A stretch of 64,000 bases of DNA from Cyrtodaria siliqua. Lineage: Eukaryota; Mollusca; Bivalvia; Adapedonta; Hiatellidae. How positions within the stretch are numbered: position 1 is the stretch's first letter; each line of letters begins with the position of its first letter. The stretch covers positions 1 to 64,000 of the forward strand of contig JAWPHD010010278.1 in the NCBI GenBank assembly GCA_037043455.1, written 5' to 3'. Both the position numbers and the translations under genes were made by a program. This document shows positions 1 to 10,727 of this stretch, one piece after another. Under the pieces are notes generated by a model. It searched no databases. It saw nothing but the letters and a program-made list of their open reading frames with translations, and was not told the origin of the DNA.

Positions 1-469
1 CTCAACTTCTATAAATAGCAAACGACACATGATGGGAGACAACACGTTCATTAAATTACCTATTAAGTATAACAGTGTTATGTCCCTTAGAATAAATCTG
101 AATCCTCCAAATTCGAAATTTCAGGATGTCTGGACACAAAATTATACAAATAATGTATGTTAGTCATTAATCTTAAGTAAATACGTAAGTTATTATTGAC
201 TATTATTGTTACAACACATCATCATATAAGTTTTTTATGATGCCGAGTATTGCTTCTGTGCCGACGTTTCACGGCGTTGAAATATCCCTTTTGGTACCCC
301 ACTGCCAGAAGTATACATTTCTTACACGGATATGTTGTTTACAAATGAGACATGGGGTAACCTTAATTTTATGGAAATATCAATTGTTAAAAATACATTG
401 TACTGAGATATCTAAGAAAAAGGTTATTTTTCATGACGACTATTGCTTCTTTGCCAGTATGTATGATTT

Positions 470-560
470 TAACCAAAATTCTTCGCTTTAGTAAATGTTA
501 TCAGCCAGTGACGTCAACGTCAGTAACACATCATTGATGTAATGACTCAACGTCACACAC
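470..560. repeat. CRE-rich dispersed repeat, copy
   Basis: Homologous to 6240-6330, with GTGACGTCAACGTCAGTAAC and GACTCAACGTCAC. It is probably part of a transposon rather than a conserved enhancer, because the same block occurs at several places. Confidence 0.45.
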
Positions 561-860
561 AGCTAATAAATGAACATATGAATAAGTTACAACTTAGGCG
601 TATTCGTGTAACTTTACTTAAAGTCTAAATATGTTTTTCAACCTTAACGGAGATAAAACAGACTTTGTGTTGTGTTAGAGTGTATTGTTCTTTCTTTTAT
701 ATCATCATAATTTGCCATTTTCAATCAAAATTTAAACAACAAAACAGCATCATGTATCACAGTATTAGCATTGTTTAATGTCGACAGGATAGCACTGACA
801 TTAAACAAATTTATCACATAACATGGCGTCTGGGAGTGCAGTAAAGCCGACTTATTTCTC

Positions 861-880
861 GTAATACACTAGTGTATTAC
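861..880. repeat. perfect 20-bp palindrome
   Basis: GTAATACACTAGTGTATTAC is a perfect inverted repeat with no spacer. It may be the core of a small fold-back element; no function is evident. Confidence 0.7.
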
Positions 881-1176
881 AGATGCAAATGAGGACCGAA
901 TCACTGTGTATGTATACGTTAAAACTGTTAATACCAATTGTTTTCATGGTATATCATACGGTACATTCAGACGCCTTAATTATTTATCATTATTTAAAAT
1001 CTTACTTCATCAAATGAACGTTAGTAACGTTAAATTTGGTTTAGGGTGTCACATTATTTGTAAGGCGAACGCATTAGGTCATGAATTGCCTTACAAATTG
1101 CCGCCATATATAAGGATAATTGACAACATCAAAGTGAAACAATCACGTCATAGGTGGGTTATGTGATAAACAGAAA

Positions 1177-1314
1177 CTTACATGAATGACTGTGTATTAT
1201 TGACTTTAATAAACTCGTTGAAAAAAAAGATAGGATACTCGGCAAAAGCCTCGTATCCTATCATTTTATCCAACTTGTTTATTAAAATCAATAATACACA
1301 GTCATTCATGTAAG
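1177..1314. mobile_element. 138-bp fold-back element
   Basis: CTTACATGAATGACTGTG at the left returns as its reverse complement at the right end, and pairing continues inward almost to the centre (GATAGGATAC ... GTATCCTATC). A nearly complete hairpin of this type is a miniature inverted-repeat element without coding capacity. Confidence 0.8.
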
Positions 1315-1809
1315 ATCCTCTATATAAGGCCATACAACGGTCAATATACTGTCTCAAAATTCGAAAGTGCAGATTATATAACCCTACTCTAACGCACTTC
1401 AATTAGGCAACACATCTAAGTTGTTCAAACAAATCAACAGTCGAATGGCACATCATGCTGGGCCGCCATCTTGATTTTTTTGAAGTTAGTTTGTTTACAA
1501 GTTACTATGATGTCTTTCAATGAAATGTAACATGACATCGGTCATCCAATCAAAATGAGTCTTTAATCGGAACCTTTAAATTTGCCACATGTGGTATATA
1601 CATATTTATACATCACAAATTTAAGTGACTCGGCCAATCAGAATACACGACATGCGCTAGAATAAAAAACATTTTGAAGTATGGAAACTGGCCAAATTGT
1701 CCCCACCATTGTTACTGTATCACTTATGGCACAGTCCAGCTGTCATGATTGCATTTAATTGGTAGCCAATTATTGCATTTAAATGGTAGCCAGTTGTTGG
1801 CTTTTGTTT

Positions 1810-2148
1810 TTAAAGGGACACAAGGCAATCTTGAAGTATTCATCAAGCATTAATGTAGCTTTGATGTACAGTTTTACTTTTAAGGTGCATGCAAAAAATT
1901 AAATATTGGGTGGAAAAATTGGTATTACCATTTATTTAAATATTGCGAGGAAAACTGGAATTAACAATTTTGCTTCAGTATTTTACCATATTTATTTATT
2001 GAATTATTTTTATACTCAACAATTAGGAAATGCCAAAATATATATATTTTTTAACTGTTTGAGAAATTATTAAGTATAGGATGCAAAAATTTAAATTGTG
2101 TAGACCTTTTTGTTTTTAAGAATCAAAACTGCCACGTGTCCTTTTTTA
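1810..2148. mobile_element. TTAA-flanked MITE family G, copy 2 (339 bp)
   Basis: Starts TTAAAGGGACACAAGGCAAT and ends with a diverged reverse complement (GCCACGTGTCCTTTTTTA). It matches both ends of the element at 13314-14204, which without its own insertion is about the same length. It carries the candidate TIKI poly(A) hexamers. Confidence 0.7.
1991..2000 (-). promoter_or_regulatory. candidate poly(A) signal for TIKI
   Basis: On the minus strand this reads AATAAATAAA, two overlapping AATAAA hexamers about 365 nt after the stop codon, and the first I see downstream of it. It lies inside a MITE copy (1810-2148), so if used it was supplied by the transposon. An AATAAA also occurs at 1936-1931. 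In AT-rich DNA such hexamers are common, so this is weak. Confidence 0.25.
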
Positions 2149-2363
2149 GACCAAGTTTCCAGGAATAAATTATTCTGTTTCCATAAATTCTACATGTTAA
2201 ACTCCAGGACTGCACTACAACCACATGGCTGTGAGTAGATCAATCAAATACAACAGGTGTCTTTGGTCGGTTTGGTTTCATCACATGGTTTCCAGGTATG
2301 CAGTACTGTCCCTTATCAGTGGGTGATGACAAGGTAGAGGTGACACTATCCCTTGACACTGGA

Positions 2364-2535
2364 TCAAGTCAATGTAGCGTGCACAACAACCAACCACAGC
2401 AGATACAGTACTGAAGTGAGGGAAACGGAACGGGAGTTGACTAATCCCTTGTTGAGGAACGGCACAAACTTTGGGGTAGTTTTGGAATCAGAGTTGTAGA
2501 AATCAGCATCTGCCAGTTGCTGCATTAACCCTGGG
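2364..2535 (-). CDS. TRABD2: TIKI terminal exon F: stalk and hydrophobic membrane-anchor tail
   Basis: This is the last coding exon: 172 nt, ending with TGA at 2366-2364. The acceptor is gtctctttgcag|C, and the C completes a Ser codon with the AG from exon E, so the phase agrees. It encodes residues 389-444: a polar stretch (PGLMQQLADADFYNSDSK...) and then a C-terminal hydrophobic run around residues 424-441 (SVLYLLWLVVV), with no charged cytoplasmic tail after it. Small residues before the run (N-S at 421-422) could serve as a GPI attachment site. TIKI proteins are described as membrane- or GPI-anchored, which fits. The sequence itself is not conserved; the call rests on position, phase and tail character. 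Confidence 0.85.
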
Positions 2536-2663
2536 CTGCAAAGAGACAATTATGATGATTCTGGTAATTTTGTGTAAGACGTTTTGTGTAAGACAATGTG
2601 CCTTATTATAAAACGGTTGATATGTCAACATTGTAAAGACTACTTATTAGATCAATATAGGCA

Positions 2664-3245
2664 TATATACTCAGAAAAAATAAAAAGTATCCACTTTGTT
2701 TTTTGGCAAAATTTGAGACTGTAAGAAAGAACTTACAATTGTAGCATGATTTTCTTTTAATAACATCTTTATTTGATGTTCACACACAATTTCATCGAAA
2801 TATACCGAATAACAAAAAAATGAATCACAGTTTAAGAACATAGGTGTGAAAACGAAATTAACAAAACGTAACGAATGTAAAGGTTAACGACAATAGAATA
2901 GATTTAGAAAGTTCATTCAAATACACAGAAAATATTCAAAAACTCGCTATGTCGCGTATAACATGCAATATTACCTAGTTTGTGAATATTTTCTGTGTAT
3001 TTGAATGCATTTTCTAAATCTATGATATTGTCGTTAACCTTTACATTTGTTAAATTTTGTTAATTTCGTTTTCACACCTATGTTTTTAAATTGTGATTTT
3101 TTTTTTCATTATTCGGTATATTTCGATGAAATTTTGTGTGAACATCGAATAAAGATATTAAAAGCTGCAGTTGTTAGTTCTTTCTTACAGTCTCAGATTT
3201 TGCAGGAAAACAAAGTGGATACTTTTTATTTTTGCTGAGTATATA
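2664..3245. mobile_element. 582-bp long inverted-repeat element
   Basis: Arms of roughly 270 bp face each other around a short centre near 2960. ATACTCAG...AAAAGTATCCACTTTG at the left returns as CAAAGTGGATACTTTT...CTGAGTAT at the right, with scattered mismatches. TATATA lies at both outer ends, suggesting TA-type target duplication. It has no transposase coding and can extrude a hairpin. Confidence 0.85.
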
Positions 3246-3879
3246 ATGTGGACTATCCAGGGATGGAGAATTACACTCATCCGCTAGCCACAGCGAGTAC
3301 CCTACCATCGGACAGTAAAATTGATGTCCCCTTCAGCTTGTACTGCAGGAGTTACCTTGCTTAATAAATCCAAAAAGTCTTAATATTTGTTTTCCTGCTG
3401 ATCGAATCTCCCCACTAATATTATTATAGAGTGTAAATACTTTGTAATATGCACGGAAGTCAACTGTTAAATCCCACTCCAAGGCACTATTTACTGACCT
3501 GTCGTATCACGCTTCTAAAAATTCCTCTTTGTTTCTTTTACAGCATCGAACCAGTAAAGGTGGCTCTGTTTATCAAGGAGTTGCTTATAAGAATGAAATG
3601 CATTAAATCATTTCTAAGTTCAAACAGCTGACACAATTTTTGCTATCGTTTTGAACCATAGATGTTAAAAAATATTTGACTTTATTTCTTATCTGTTCAA
3701 TATAATTTTCATAAGATAAGGTTGAAAGCAGATCAGAGATTTTGTTTGATGGTACTATTAATTTGTCGTCTGGATATTTCATAAAACAAGAGCATGTTGA
3801 ATAACTGCATTTTTTTATGGTTTTATGGACTTTTGGATGGTGGCGATGTTAAGAATTACAAGACGAGGCGAGTTTCCAT

Positions 3880-5050
3880 CCACAACAAGAGGCCCAAGAG
3901 GGCCTGTGGAAGCTCTACTGGGTAAAGATAAAGTTGGTGTATAAGAGACCATAACTCTGTCAAAAATCATTCAACCGGAATAATGGAGATGATATGCGCA
4001 ACTAGGCTTGGTTCTGATTATCCCTGCCAAGTTTCGTTGAATTGAACTGGGTTTTAAGGCACACCAACACAAGAGTTCAGAGAGACTAGTTTGGACAAAG
4101 TTTGCGTATTAAAAAATCTTTAAAAGGTCAAAACTCTGCCAAAAATCATTCAGCCGGAACACAGCGATGATATGCACAACTAGGCTTGGTACTGATCATC
4201 CTTACCAGGAGAACCAGTCCCGACAAAGTTAGTGAATTAAAACCTTTAAAGGGCCATAACTCTGCCAAAAATCTTTCAACCGGAACACGACGCTGACATG
4301 CACAACTAGGCATGGAACTGATCATCCCTGCAGTTTCGTTGAAATCCAGCCAAGGGTTTAGGAGAACTGGTCCTGACAAAGTTTGTGTATTAAAACCTTT
4401 AAAGGGCCATAAATCCGCCAAAAATCATTCACCGGAACACGGCAACGATATGCGCAAGTAGACCTGGTACTGATCATCCCTAAACAGTTTCTTTGAAATC
4501 TGGCCAGGGGGTTCTGGAGAACCTAGTCCGGACAATAGTTGTGTATTAAAAGATTTAAAGGGCTACAACTCCACCAAAATCATTCAACCGGAACACGGTG
4601 ACGATATGTACAACTAGACTTGGTACAGATCATCCCTGCAAAGTTTTGTTGAAAACGGCCAAATGAGTGTTAACGAGTCCAAATTATAGCATTATTTCAG
4701 AAAAGCAAGGGCCATAACTCTGGCAAAAATGGTCGAATCTGGCTGGTTTTCTAACTCATCCGAGCTTTCATTGATATCAACGATCAAACGGTAGAGTTTG
4801 GTAATAATCGGATGAAAAATGAAGGCCTATCGTGTTAACGAGGCAAAATATAGTAATTTTAACTAAATCAAGGGCCCTAACTCGGGAGTTACTGGTCCAA
4901 ACTGGCTTAATATCAACAATCTGGTAAAGTTTGAAAAAGATCGGATGAAACTTGAAGGCCCTATCATGTTAACGAGGCAAAAGTTAACTGACGATGGACA
5001 ACGAGAGACGGACAACTCACCATCCCATAGGCTAAAAATGAGTAACATTT
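3880..5050. repeat. dispersed repeat with degenerate ~130-170 bp internal units
   Basis: 'Ggccataactctgccaaaaatcattcaaccggaacac' recurs in degenerate form near 3950, 4125, 4252, 4402 and 4556. It begins acaagaggcccaagagggcc and ends in a gacgatggacaacgagagacgg-like tail. I know this style of repeat as abundant in bivalve genomes; I cannot name the family. The segment at 4033-4076 also carries the 3' tail shared with the second SINE. Confidence 0.6.
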
Positions 5051-5358
5051 GAAAACCACTTGCCCTGCAAGATATTTTAAAATAAGTTTTCAGCGTGCTA
5101 TCTTAGCGATTATCATTTAAACAATAACGTAAAACTGCAACACATTGCCATTCTTTTCTCTTTTTTTTTTAAATCTTAAATAAATAGGGACCATACTAAC
5201 TCACACAAAACCCATGGTTGTTTGGATTGTTTTTAAATTCATGACTGCAGGTAATTTAGAACTGGCATTAATACCGAAACCAAATTTCTCTTTTGTCGGG
5301 TCATGATGACCTTGGCATTTGAATCACTACGGTTACAACAGTATGTTGCTGAGCTTAC

Positions 5359-5451
5359 CTGGGAGTCTCCATTCTGATCCACAGATCATTAAATGGCTTG
5401 TCACTGTTGTAATTCTTCCTCCTTTCTCTTCTAGTCTGTTCTAACCATGAC
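5359..5451 (-). CDS. TRABD2: TIKI exon E: basic stretch plus FNDLWIRME (canonical copy)
   Basis: This 93-nt exon is phase 2 at both ends (acceptor tcttttcag|G, donor CCCAG|gtaagc). It encodes residues 358-387: SWLEQTRRERRKNYNSDK followed by PFNDLWIRMETP. FNDLW followed by a hydrophobic residue, Arg, hydrophobic and acidic residues is the diagnostic C-terminal block of TIKI proteins, lying between the catalytic domain and the membrane anchor. The acidic/basic alternation before it resembles the basic run in the family. Both splice sites are near consensus. It is the better of the two DLW-encoding exons and is probably constitutive. The preceding split codon becomes Arg if exon D is used and Lys if exon C joins directly. 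Confidence 0.92.
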
Positions 5452-6041
5452 CTGAAAAGATTAGCAAACTTAATAAACCAAAATCGCATAAAAAAAAGAT
5501 GGCAATTGTTTAAGTATTATATTGTATATAGAACAGAGGGGCAATCATTTAAACATATTACATAGAGAGCTTATTCTTTGGTGGCAGAATATATTTCTCC
5601 GAAAAGTACCAAGATATCAACACAAGAAATGAACTGACTGAAGACAAAAAATGTTGCCATTTGGTGTCTAATTATATAAATAAGAAACATGGGTGGGATA
5701 TTATGCTATACGCTCCACATAGTTGACCTCTAGACTGGTATCAGTCTATAAATTAGACTATAAATAATAAAATGAGACAAATTAAAAAATAAAATAATAC
5801 TCTGCATAAAAAGTATTTCTTTTATTTCAAGCTCTGTTTGTCTTCATGGCTGAACTTAATGTTCAGATAAGAACATACAAGATATAACTGGAGACAGGTG
5901 CCTCTCAGTGCTAAGGAAATTCTATAATAATAGTTAAAAGGTTAGAACATTAAGGACTGATGCCAGTCTAAGTTGACCTCTAGAGAAGTGTTATCTTTAA
6001 CCTTTGCCAAGGCTACAGAATGATGATGATGATGATATAGA

Positions 6042-6201
6042 GATTATTTAACTGCTGGGATCAATTATAGGGAAATCCTTCACGAGTGGTATGCGTGTGG
6101 TTCTTTTCATGAACGAGCGCATGCGAGTGAGTGAAAAAACAAAACAAGTCTACCATCAAGTGAAGGATTACCCAATAATCGATCCCAGCTGTTAAATAAT
6201 C
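6042..6201. mobile_element. 160-bp inverted-repeat element
   Basis: GATTATTTAACTGCTGGGAT at the left matches, inverted, ATCCCAGCTGTTAAATAATC at the right; pairing extends about 40 bp through the CCTTCAC segment. An (ATG)n microsatellite lies just left of it at 6020-6036. Confidence 0.75.
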
Positions 6202-6239
6202 TACTTATTACATTTTAAATTACGTTTTTTGCAAACAAA

Positions 6240-6330
6240 TATTCGCTTTATTGAACGTTATCGGCGGATGACGTCGACATCAGCAACACTTCGTTGACGT
6301 CACGACTCAACGTCGCAACGTTAGTTATTA
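6240..6330. repeat. CRE-rich dispersed repeat, copy
   Basis: Shares with 470-560 the order TTCGCTTTA, GTTATC, TGACGTC, CATTGA/CGTTGA, GACTCAACGTC. Both contain near-palindromic TGACGTCA (CREB/ATF-type) sites; a looser third match lies at 28390-28440. A 30-bp direct duplication follows at 6325-6385. Confidence 0.5.
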
Positions 6331-6642
6331 TTGTGTTCTGAGTTAGCAACATTAGTTATTATTGTGTTCTGAGTTAGTTATTAATATTTAGCGATTATGA
6401 ATATTCTTGCACTGAGAAATCCCTATCTTTCACGCATAGAAATGTAATAAAAGTATTTATTTATGCTCGCCCTATGGCACCAGACCTTTTGGAAGGCCAC
6501 AGGAAGTGCTGAACATAATCATAGTCAATGGCTGGTAGCAGGGACTCCACAATTCCATATGGTGATAAAACATATTTCACTTTGCAAAATAGGAAGTCTT
6601 TATGCTTGTTAAAATGAATCAGCCACGGAGCCCTTAACTGTG

Positions 6643-7281
6643 GCTGATGGGGTCATTGTCGTACCGGGTAATACAGAAAGGCACCCGGGGTACATTTATT
6701 TATGCAGAAACGTACCCGAAAATCAGCGAAATCCAGAAAGGCCCCAAAATAAACATAAATGTACCCGAGACAAAATACAATGTCGTAAAATGCGGCCGTA
6801 ACGAGTTTCTGTTACTTCACAGAAACCAAACTTTCATTGTTTACAAAGTTTAATCGATTCACTTTTTAAAAGCCACTAGTAGTTGCCTCCGCCTTAAAGG
6901 AATGTAGTTGGTCTAAATATTTGCCCAACTCTTCTTGAATGACGAGCTGCATATTTGTTTACTTTTTTGCTTGGGGTTTGATGATTTACAACTTCAGGTT
7001 TTACGACAATACATTCTGTGTTTTATTACTAACTATGGCAGCCTAAATATGTTTAAAGAACAATAGCGGAATAGTTAATGATAAACAATATTGTTTAAGC
7101 AGTTGTTTGATCAAGTTCTAAATTGTTTCAATTCCGCCAATGAGATCATGTTTGTCCGAGTACGTTTCTGTATATTTGGGGGCTGTTCTAGAATTCAAAT
7201 ATTTTCGGGTACGTTTCTGTATATATAAATGTACCCCAGATACCTTTATGTAGTACCCGATACGACAATGACCCCATCAGC
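6643..7281. mobile_element. 639-bp MITE with ~80-bp terminal inverted repeats
   Basis: GCTGATGGGGTCATTGTCGT at the left returns inverted at 7262-7281. Pairing continues through GGGTACATTTAT and CAGAAACGTACCCGAAAAT. The interior has no transposase. Confidence 0.85.
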
Positions 7282-8042
7282 TTAGCTGTGCAGTGCTTTT
7301 CAAAATGGTAAAAAAGTAAAGATTGTATGTTTAGTGATGTGTTTGACAAATAGAGCTAATCACAAGGTTAAGTGTGAAAGTAGGTCAACATGTCATTTAT
7401 TGTAACCTAAGTTTTAAATGTTTCGTGGTTTGTGGCAAATATGCTAGTCTTGATCATCTTCAACGCTTGATTGTAAATACAAACGTCTTGACCGTTTGTG
7501 CAGAAACAAATTTGAAACCGGATACACATGACCGTAATTTTTTTTTTTTTATTAAAGTATTTCTGACCATCTGCATTTAGTTCGTCGATATAATAATGAT
7601 GTTTCCCTCTTTGTTTATTTATAAATTCATTGTCTTTCTGCCTTTCTGTATATCTTGAATAGCAGGTGTTTTTGCCTCAGCCAATTAGAAACGATACCAG
7701 AATCTCTGCAAAAGTCCAACTTTTTTAGGAGAACTGTTCCAGACGTTTGTCTTGAAAACAAAAAGTGTCACAGATGATCTAGACAACAAATATGCCTATT
7801 TGTTTCAACAGTGGCTGTCTGCTGATTATGAATCATTTACTGCAGACAAAATAAATGAAATTATGATCCAATGCAGAGCAATATTTCAAGTTTAAGAGCA
7901 AGGCAGCTGTTGTTACAAAGTGATATCACAAAAGAGTCAAAAGAGTCAATCTAGACATTTCTGGGTAGTGCACTCGCTTCTCACCACTGCAACCAAGGTT
8001 CGCTTCCCGATCTCAGCATTGCATGCGATTGGGTATGGTGGT

Positions 8043-8338
8043 GGTCTCAAACATGCTGGTTTACCTTACCCTGAGTTTTTAAAACACACTGGTTTACCCT
8101 GAGTTTCTCAAACACGCTGGTTTACCCGGAGTTTCTCGAACACGCTGGTTTACCCGGAGTTTCTAAAACACGCTGGTTTACCCCGAGTTTCTCAAACACG
8201 CTGGTTTACCCCGAGTCCGAGTTTCTCAAACATGCTGGTTTACCCCGAGTTTCTCAAACACGCTGGTTTACCCCGAGTTCCTCAAACACGCTGGTTTATC
8301 CCGAGTTTCTCAAACAGGCTGGTTTACCCAGAGTTTCC
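8043..8338. repeat. 28-bp minisatellite beside the exon D donor
   Basis: About ten units of TTTCTCAAACACGCTGGTTT plus ACCCCGAG, with small differences. The array ends about 140 bp from the exon D donor, on its intronic side. Confidence 0.9.
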
Positions 8339-8478
8339 TCCCAAATCTAGACCATGCAAACGCTGTCATGCACGACATTGAGCGTGATTTGTACAAGCTG
8401 CATGTTATTTTATTCAATGTAAGATTAGTATGTAATCAAATCATGTTTACTCGTACGTCAGAATTTGTTGATACAAAC

Positions 8479-8571
8479 CTTGATTCAGCATCCATCTGGT
8501 CCCAAAGATCTCCAAACTCCTCTTGTATCCTATTTTTTCTTTTACTTTTGTTTCGGCTGTGCAAGCGCAAC
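8479..8571 (-). CDS. TRABD2: TIKI exon D: basic stretch plus FGDLW (first copy of duplicated exon)
   Basis: This 93-nt exon is phase 2 at both ends (acceptor atgtttcag|G, donor TCAAG|gtttgt). It encodes residues 327-356: LRLHSRNKSKRKNRIQEE followed by FGDLWDQMDAES. The lysine/arginine-rich stretch leading into F-x-DLW matches the C-terminal conserved block of TIKI proteins. Its length and phase equal those of exon E, so it can be included or skipped without a frameshift. The donor gtttgt is weaker than the other donors here, which would suit alternative use. Tandem arrays lie on both sides, the nearest repeat units being within roughly 50-150 bp of each splice site. The motif differs from the consensus (Asp-Gln for the usual x-Arg after Trp), so it may be the more diverged copy. 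It could also be a decaying duplicate that is rarely spliced. Confidence 0.82.
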
Positions 8572-8604
8572 CTGAAACATAAATGTTCATTTAATGATAA
8601 TACA

Positions 8605-9455
8605 AAACCTCGTAAATAAATATGTTTAGTCTGTAGGACCATTTTAAACAAACTAGTTAAGTCATCACTGATGAGTATGTAGGAACATTGTAAACAAACC
8701 ATTGAAATGCATCACAGATTAGTCTGTAGGATAATTGTAAACAAATAACTGTAAGTCATTACTGATTAGTCTGTATGAACATTGTAAACAAACCATTGCA
8801 ATGCATCACAGATTAGTCTGTAGGACCATTGTAAACAAACTATTGTAAGTCATCACAGATTAGTCTGTAGGACCATTGTAAACAAACTATTGTAAGTCAT
8901 CACAGATTAGTCTGTAGGAACATTGTAAACAAACTATTGTAAGTCATCACAGATTAGTCTGTAGGAACATTGTAAACAAACAACTGTAAGTCATTACTGA
9001 TAAATATGTAAGGACATTGTAAACAAACTATTGTAAGTCATCATAGATTAGTCTGTAGGAACATTGTAAACAAACAACTGTAAGTCATCACAGATTAGTC
9101 TGTAGTAACATTGTAAACAAACAATTGTAAGTCATCACAGATTAGTCTGTAGGAACATTGTAAACAAACAACTGTAAGTCATTACTGATAAATATGTAAG
9201 GACATTGTAAACAAACTATTGTAAGTCATCACAGATTAGTCTGTAGGAACATTGTAAACAAACAATTTTAAGTCATTACTGATAAATCTGTATGAGCATT
9301 GTAAACAAACTATTGTAAGCCATCACAGATTAGTCTGTATGAACATTGTAAACAAACAATTGTAAGTCATTACTGATAAATCTGTATGGACATTGTAAAC
9401 AAACTATTGTAAGTCATCACTGATTAGTATACAGGAACAGTGTAAACAAGCTAGT
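8605..9455. repeat. 47-bp minisatellite beside the exon D acceptor
   Basis: About 17 units starting GATTAGTCTGTAGGAACATT and continuing GTAAACAAACTATTGTAAGT plus CATCACA. Degenerate units begin within about 40-50 bp of the exon D acceptor. Confidence 0.9.
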
Positions 9456-9595
9456 GTAATTATTCTGTTTGAATAGAAAGTTTAATGTATATTGTTTGTA
9501 AGCCTTTAAAAAAGTGTTGGTTTACCAGTACCCCGTTACATACACCCCACCAGATTATTATTTTCTCCCTGATTTGGTAAGCTACAATACTCAAA

Positions 9596-9920
9596 GTTGT
9601 GATAAAAGATTCAACCCTGAATGCAGCCATGATAGAAGATTCAACCCAGACTTCAGCCATGATAGAAGATTCAACCCAGACTTCAGCCATGATAGAAGAT
9701 TCAACCCATACTTCAGCCGTGATAGAAGAATTAACTTTGACTGCTGTTAAGATAGAAGATTCAACCCCGACTGCAGCTGTGACAAGACGATTTAACCCAT
9801 TGACTGCAGCCGTGAGAAGACTTATCCCTGACTGCAGCCGTGATAGAAGATTCAACAACGACTGCAGCTGTGACAGAAGACTTATCCCTGACCACAGCCG
9901 TGATAGAAGATTCAACCCTA
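9596..9920. repeat. 30-bp tandem repeat
   Basis: Units of GATAGAAGATTCAACCCAGA plus CTTCAGCCAT, about ten copies, degenerate to the right. The period is a multiple of three, so open frames on both strands (for example 9460-9915 minus and 9599-9982 plus) are repeat artefacts. Confidence 0.9.
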
Positions 9921-10185
9921 ACTTCAGCCATCATCTCAATCAAGCAACACTGGATATCAATCCTCCAAAAAGACATATGTAATTTTCTAGGCAGTCTTCT
10001 ACAAACCATGTGAAATATTAAATAAATGGCACATTTTCTGCATGTTAGGATACAATGACATACTCAATACTATGTAAGTACCGGTTATCATATTGTGTAT
10101 GTATAGGCCAGGTACTGTTGGCAAGGAATCATTGAATAACATGTCATATATAATTTTGAAAGAAAGAACGGAATGAAATGTAGTT

Positions 10186-10727
10186 TTAAAGGGAATGTAG
10201 CGACATAGCCAACTATCTTTATTATTGCATGGGAGTTCTATAAAACTTGAATAAGAGTGAAAGATTTATCAAAATCAGATGATAAACAAAGAAGATATAA
10301 TCATTTGAAGGTTCTGTTGAAACGGATATGGAAGCCGCCATTCTGAGAGCTATGACATCACAGCTCTAAATGATCATATATGGAATACTTATAAATATGA
10401 AAATTTACAGATTTATAGAAAAAATGAAAGCAGCTGTATGAAAAAATATGTATACTTAATGGCAAAATAATGCTTTATTTTACCAGTAAAATATTTCGCA
10501 TTCATTTGCAGTTGTATTCTTTGCTTTGAATGATATTTTATATATGGTAATTTGGAACTATGACAATATAGTTCTCTAAATGGCGGCTCCCTAATCCGTT
10601 TTAGAACAACATTCAAATGATCATATTTTTTTTGTTCATCATCCGATTTTGATAATTCTTCCCTTTTTTTCCCCCATGTTTTTCAGAACTCTCAATAACA
10701 GAGCCTGTGTCGCTACATTGCCTTTAA
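10186..10727. mobile_element. TTAA-flanked MITE family F, copy 1 (542 bp)
   Basis: Ends TTAA-AGGGAATGTAGC and GCTACATTGCCT-TTAA. The arms pair over about 200 bp (TTATCAAAATC.GATGATAAAC against its inverse). The second copy at 13417-13958 is also 542 bp. Confidence 0.88.

Larger units (their letters stand above)
1..2363. other. TIKI 3' UTR and 3' flank
   Basis: Contains a fold-back element (1177-1314), a TTAA MITE (1810-2148), a 20-bp perfect palindrome (861-880) and a CRE-rich repeat segment (470-560). I see no second gene. The end of the TIKI transcript cannot be fixed from sequence alone. Confidence 0.6.
2536..5358 (-). other. TIKI intron E-F, 2.8 kb
   Basis: Contains a 582-bp inverted-repeat element (2664-3245) and a dispersed 'ggccataactctgcc' repeat block (3880-5050). 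The stretches 3246-3880 and 5050-5350 show no further feature. Confidence 0.85.
5452..8478 (-). other. TIKI intron D-E, 3.0 kb
   Basis: Holds a 28-bp minisatellite close to the exon D donor (8043-8338), a 639-bp inverted-repeat element (6643-7281), a smaller one (6042-6201) and a CRE-rich repeat segment (6240-6330). The stretches 5460-6030 and 7290-8040 show nothing I can name. Confidence 0.85.

Noticed and set aside
8436..8702. 88-codon minus-strand frame as a separate gene
   Set aside because: Only the 8571-8479 part is meaningful, as TIKI exon D; the rest is satellite and intron read through the splice sites.
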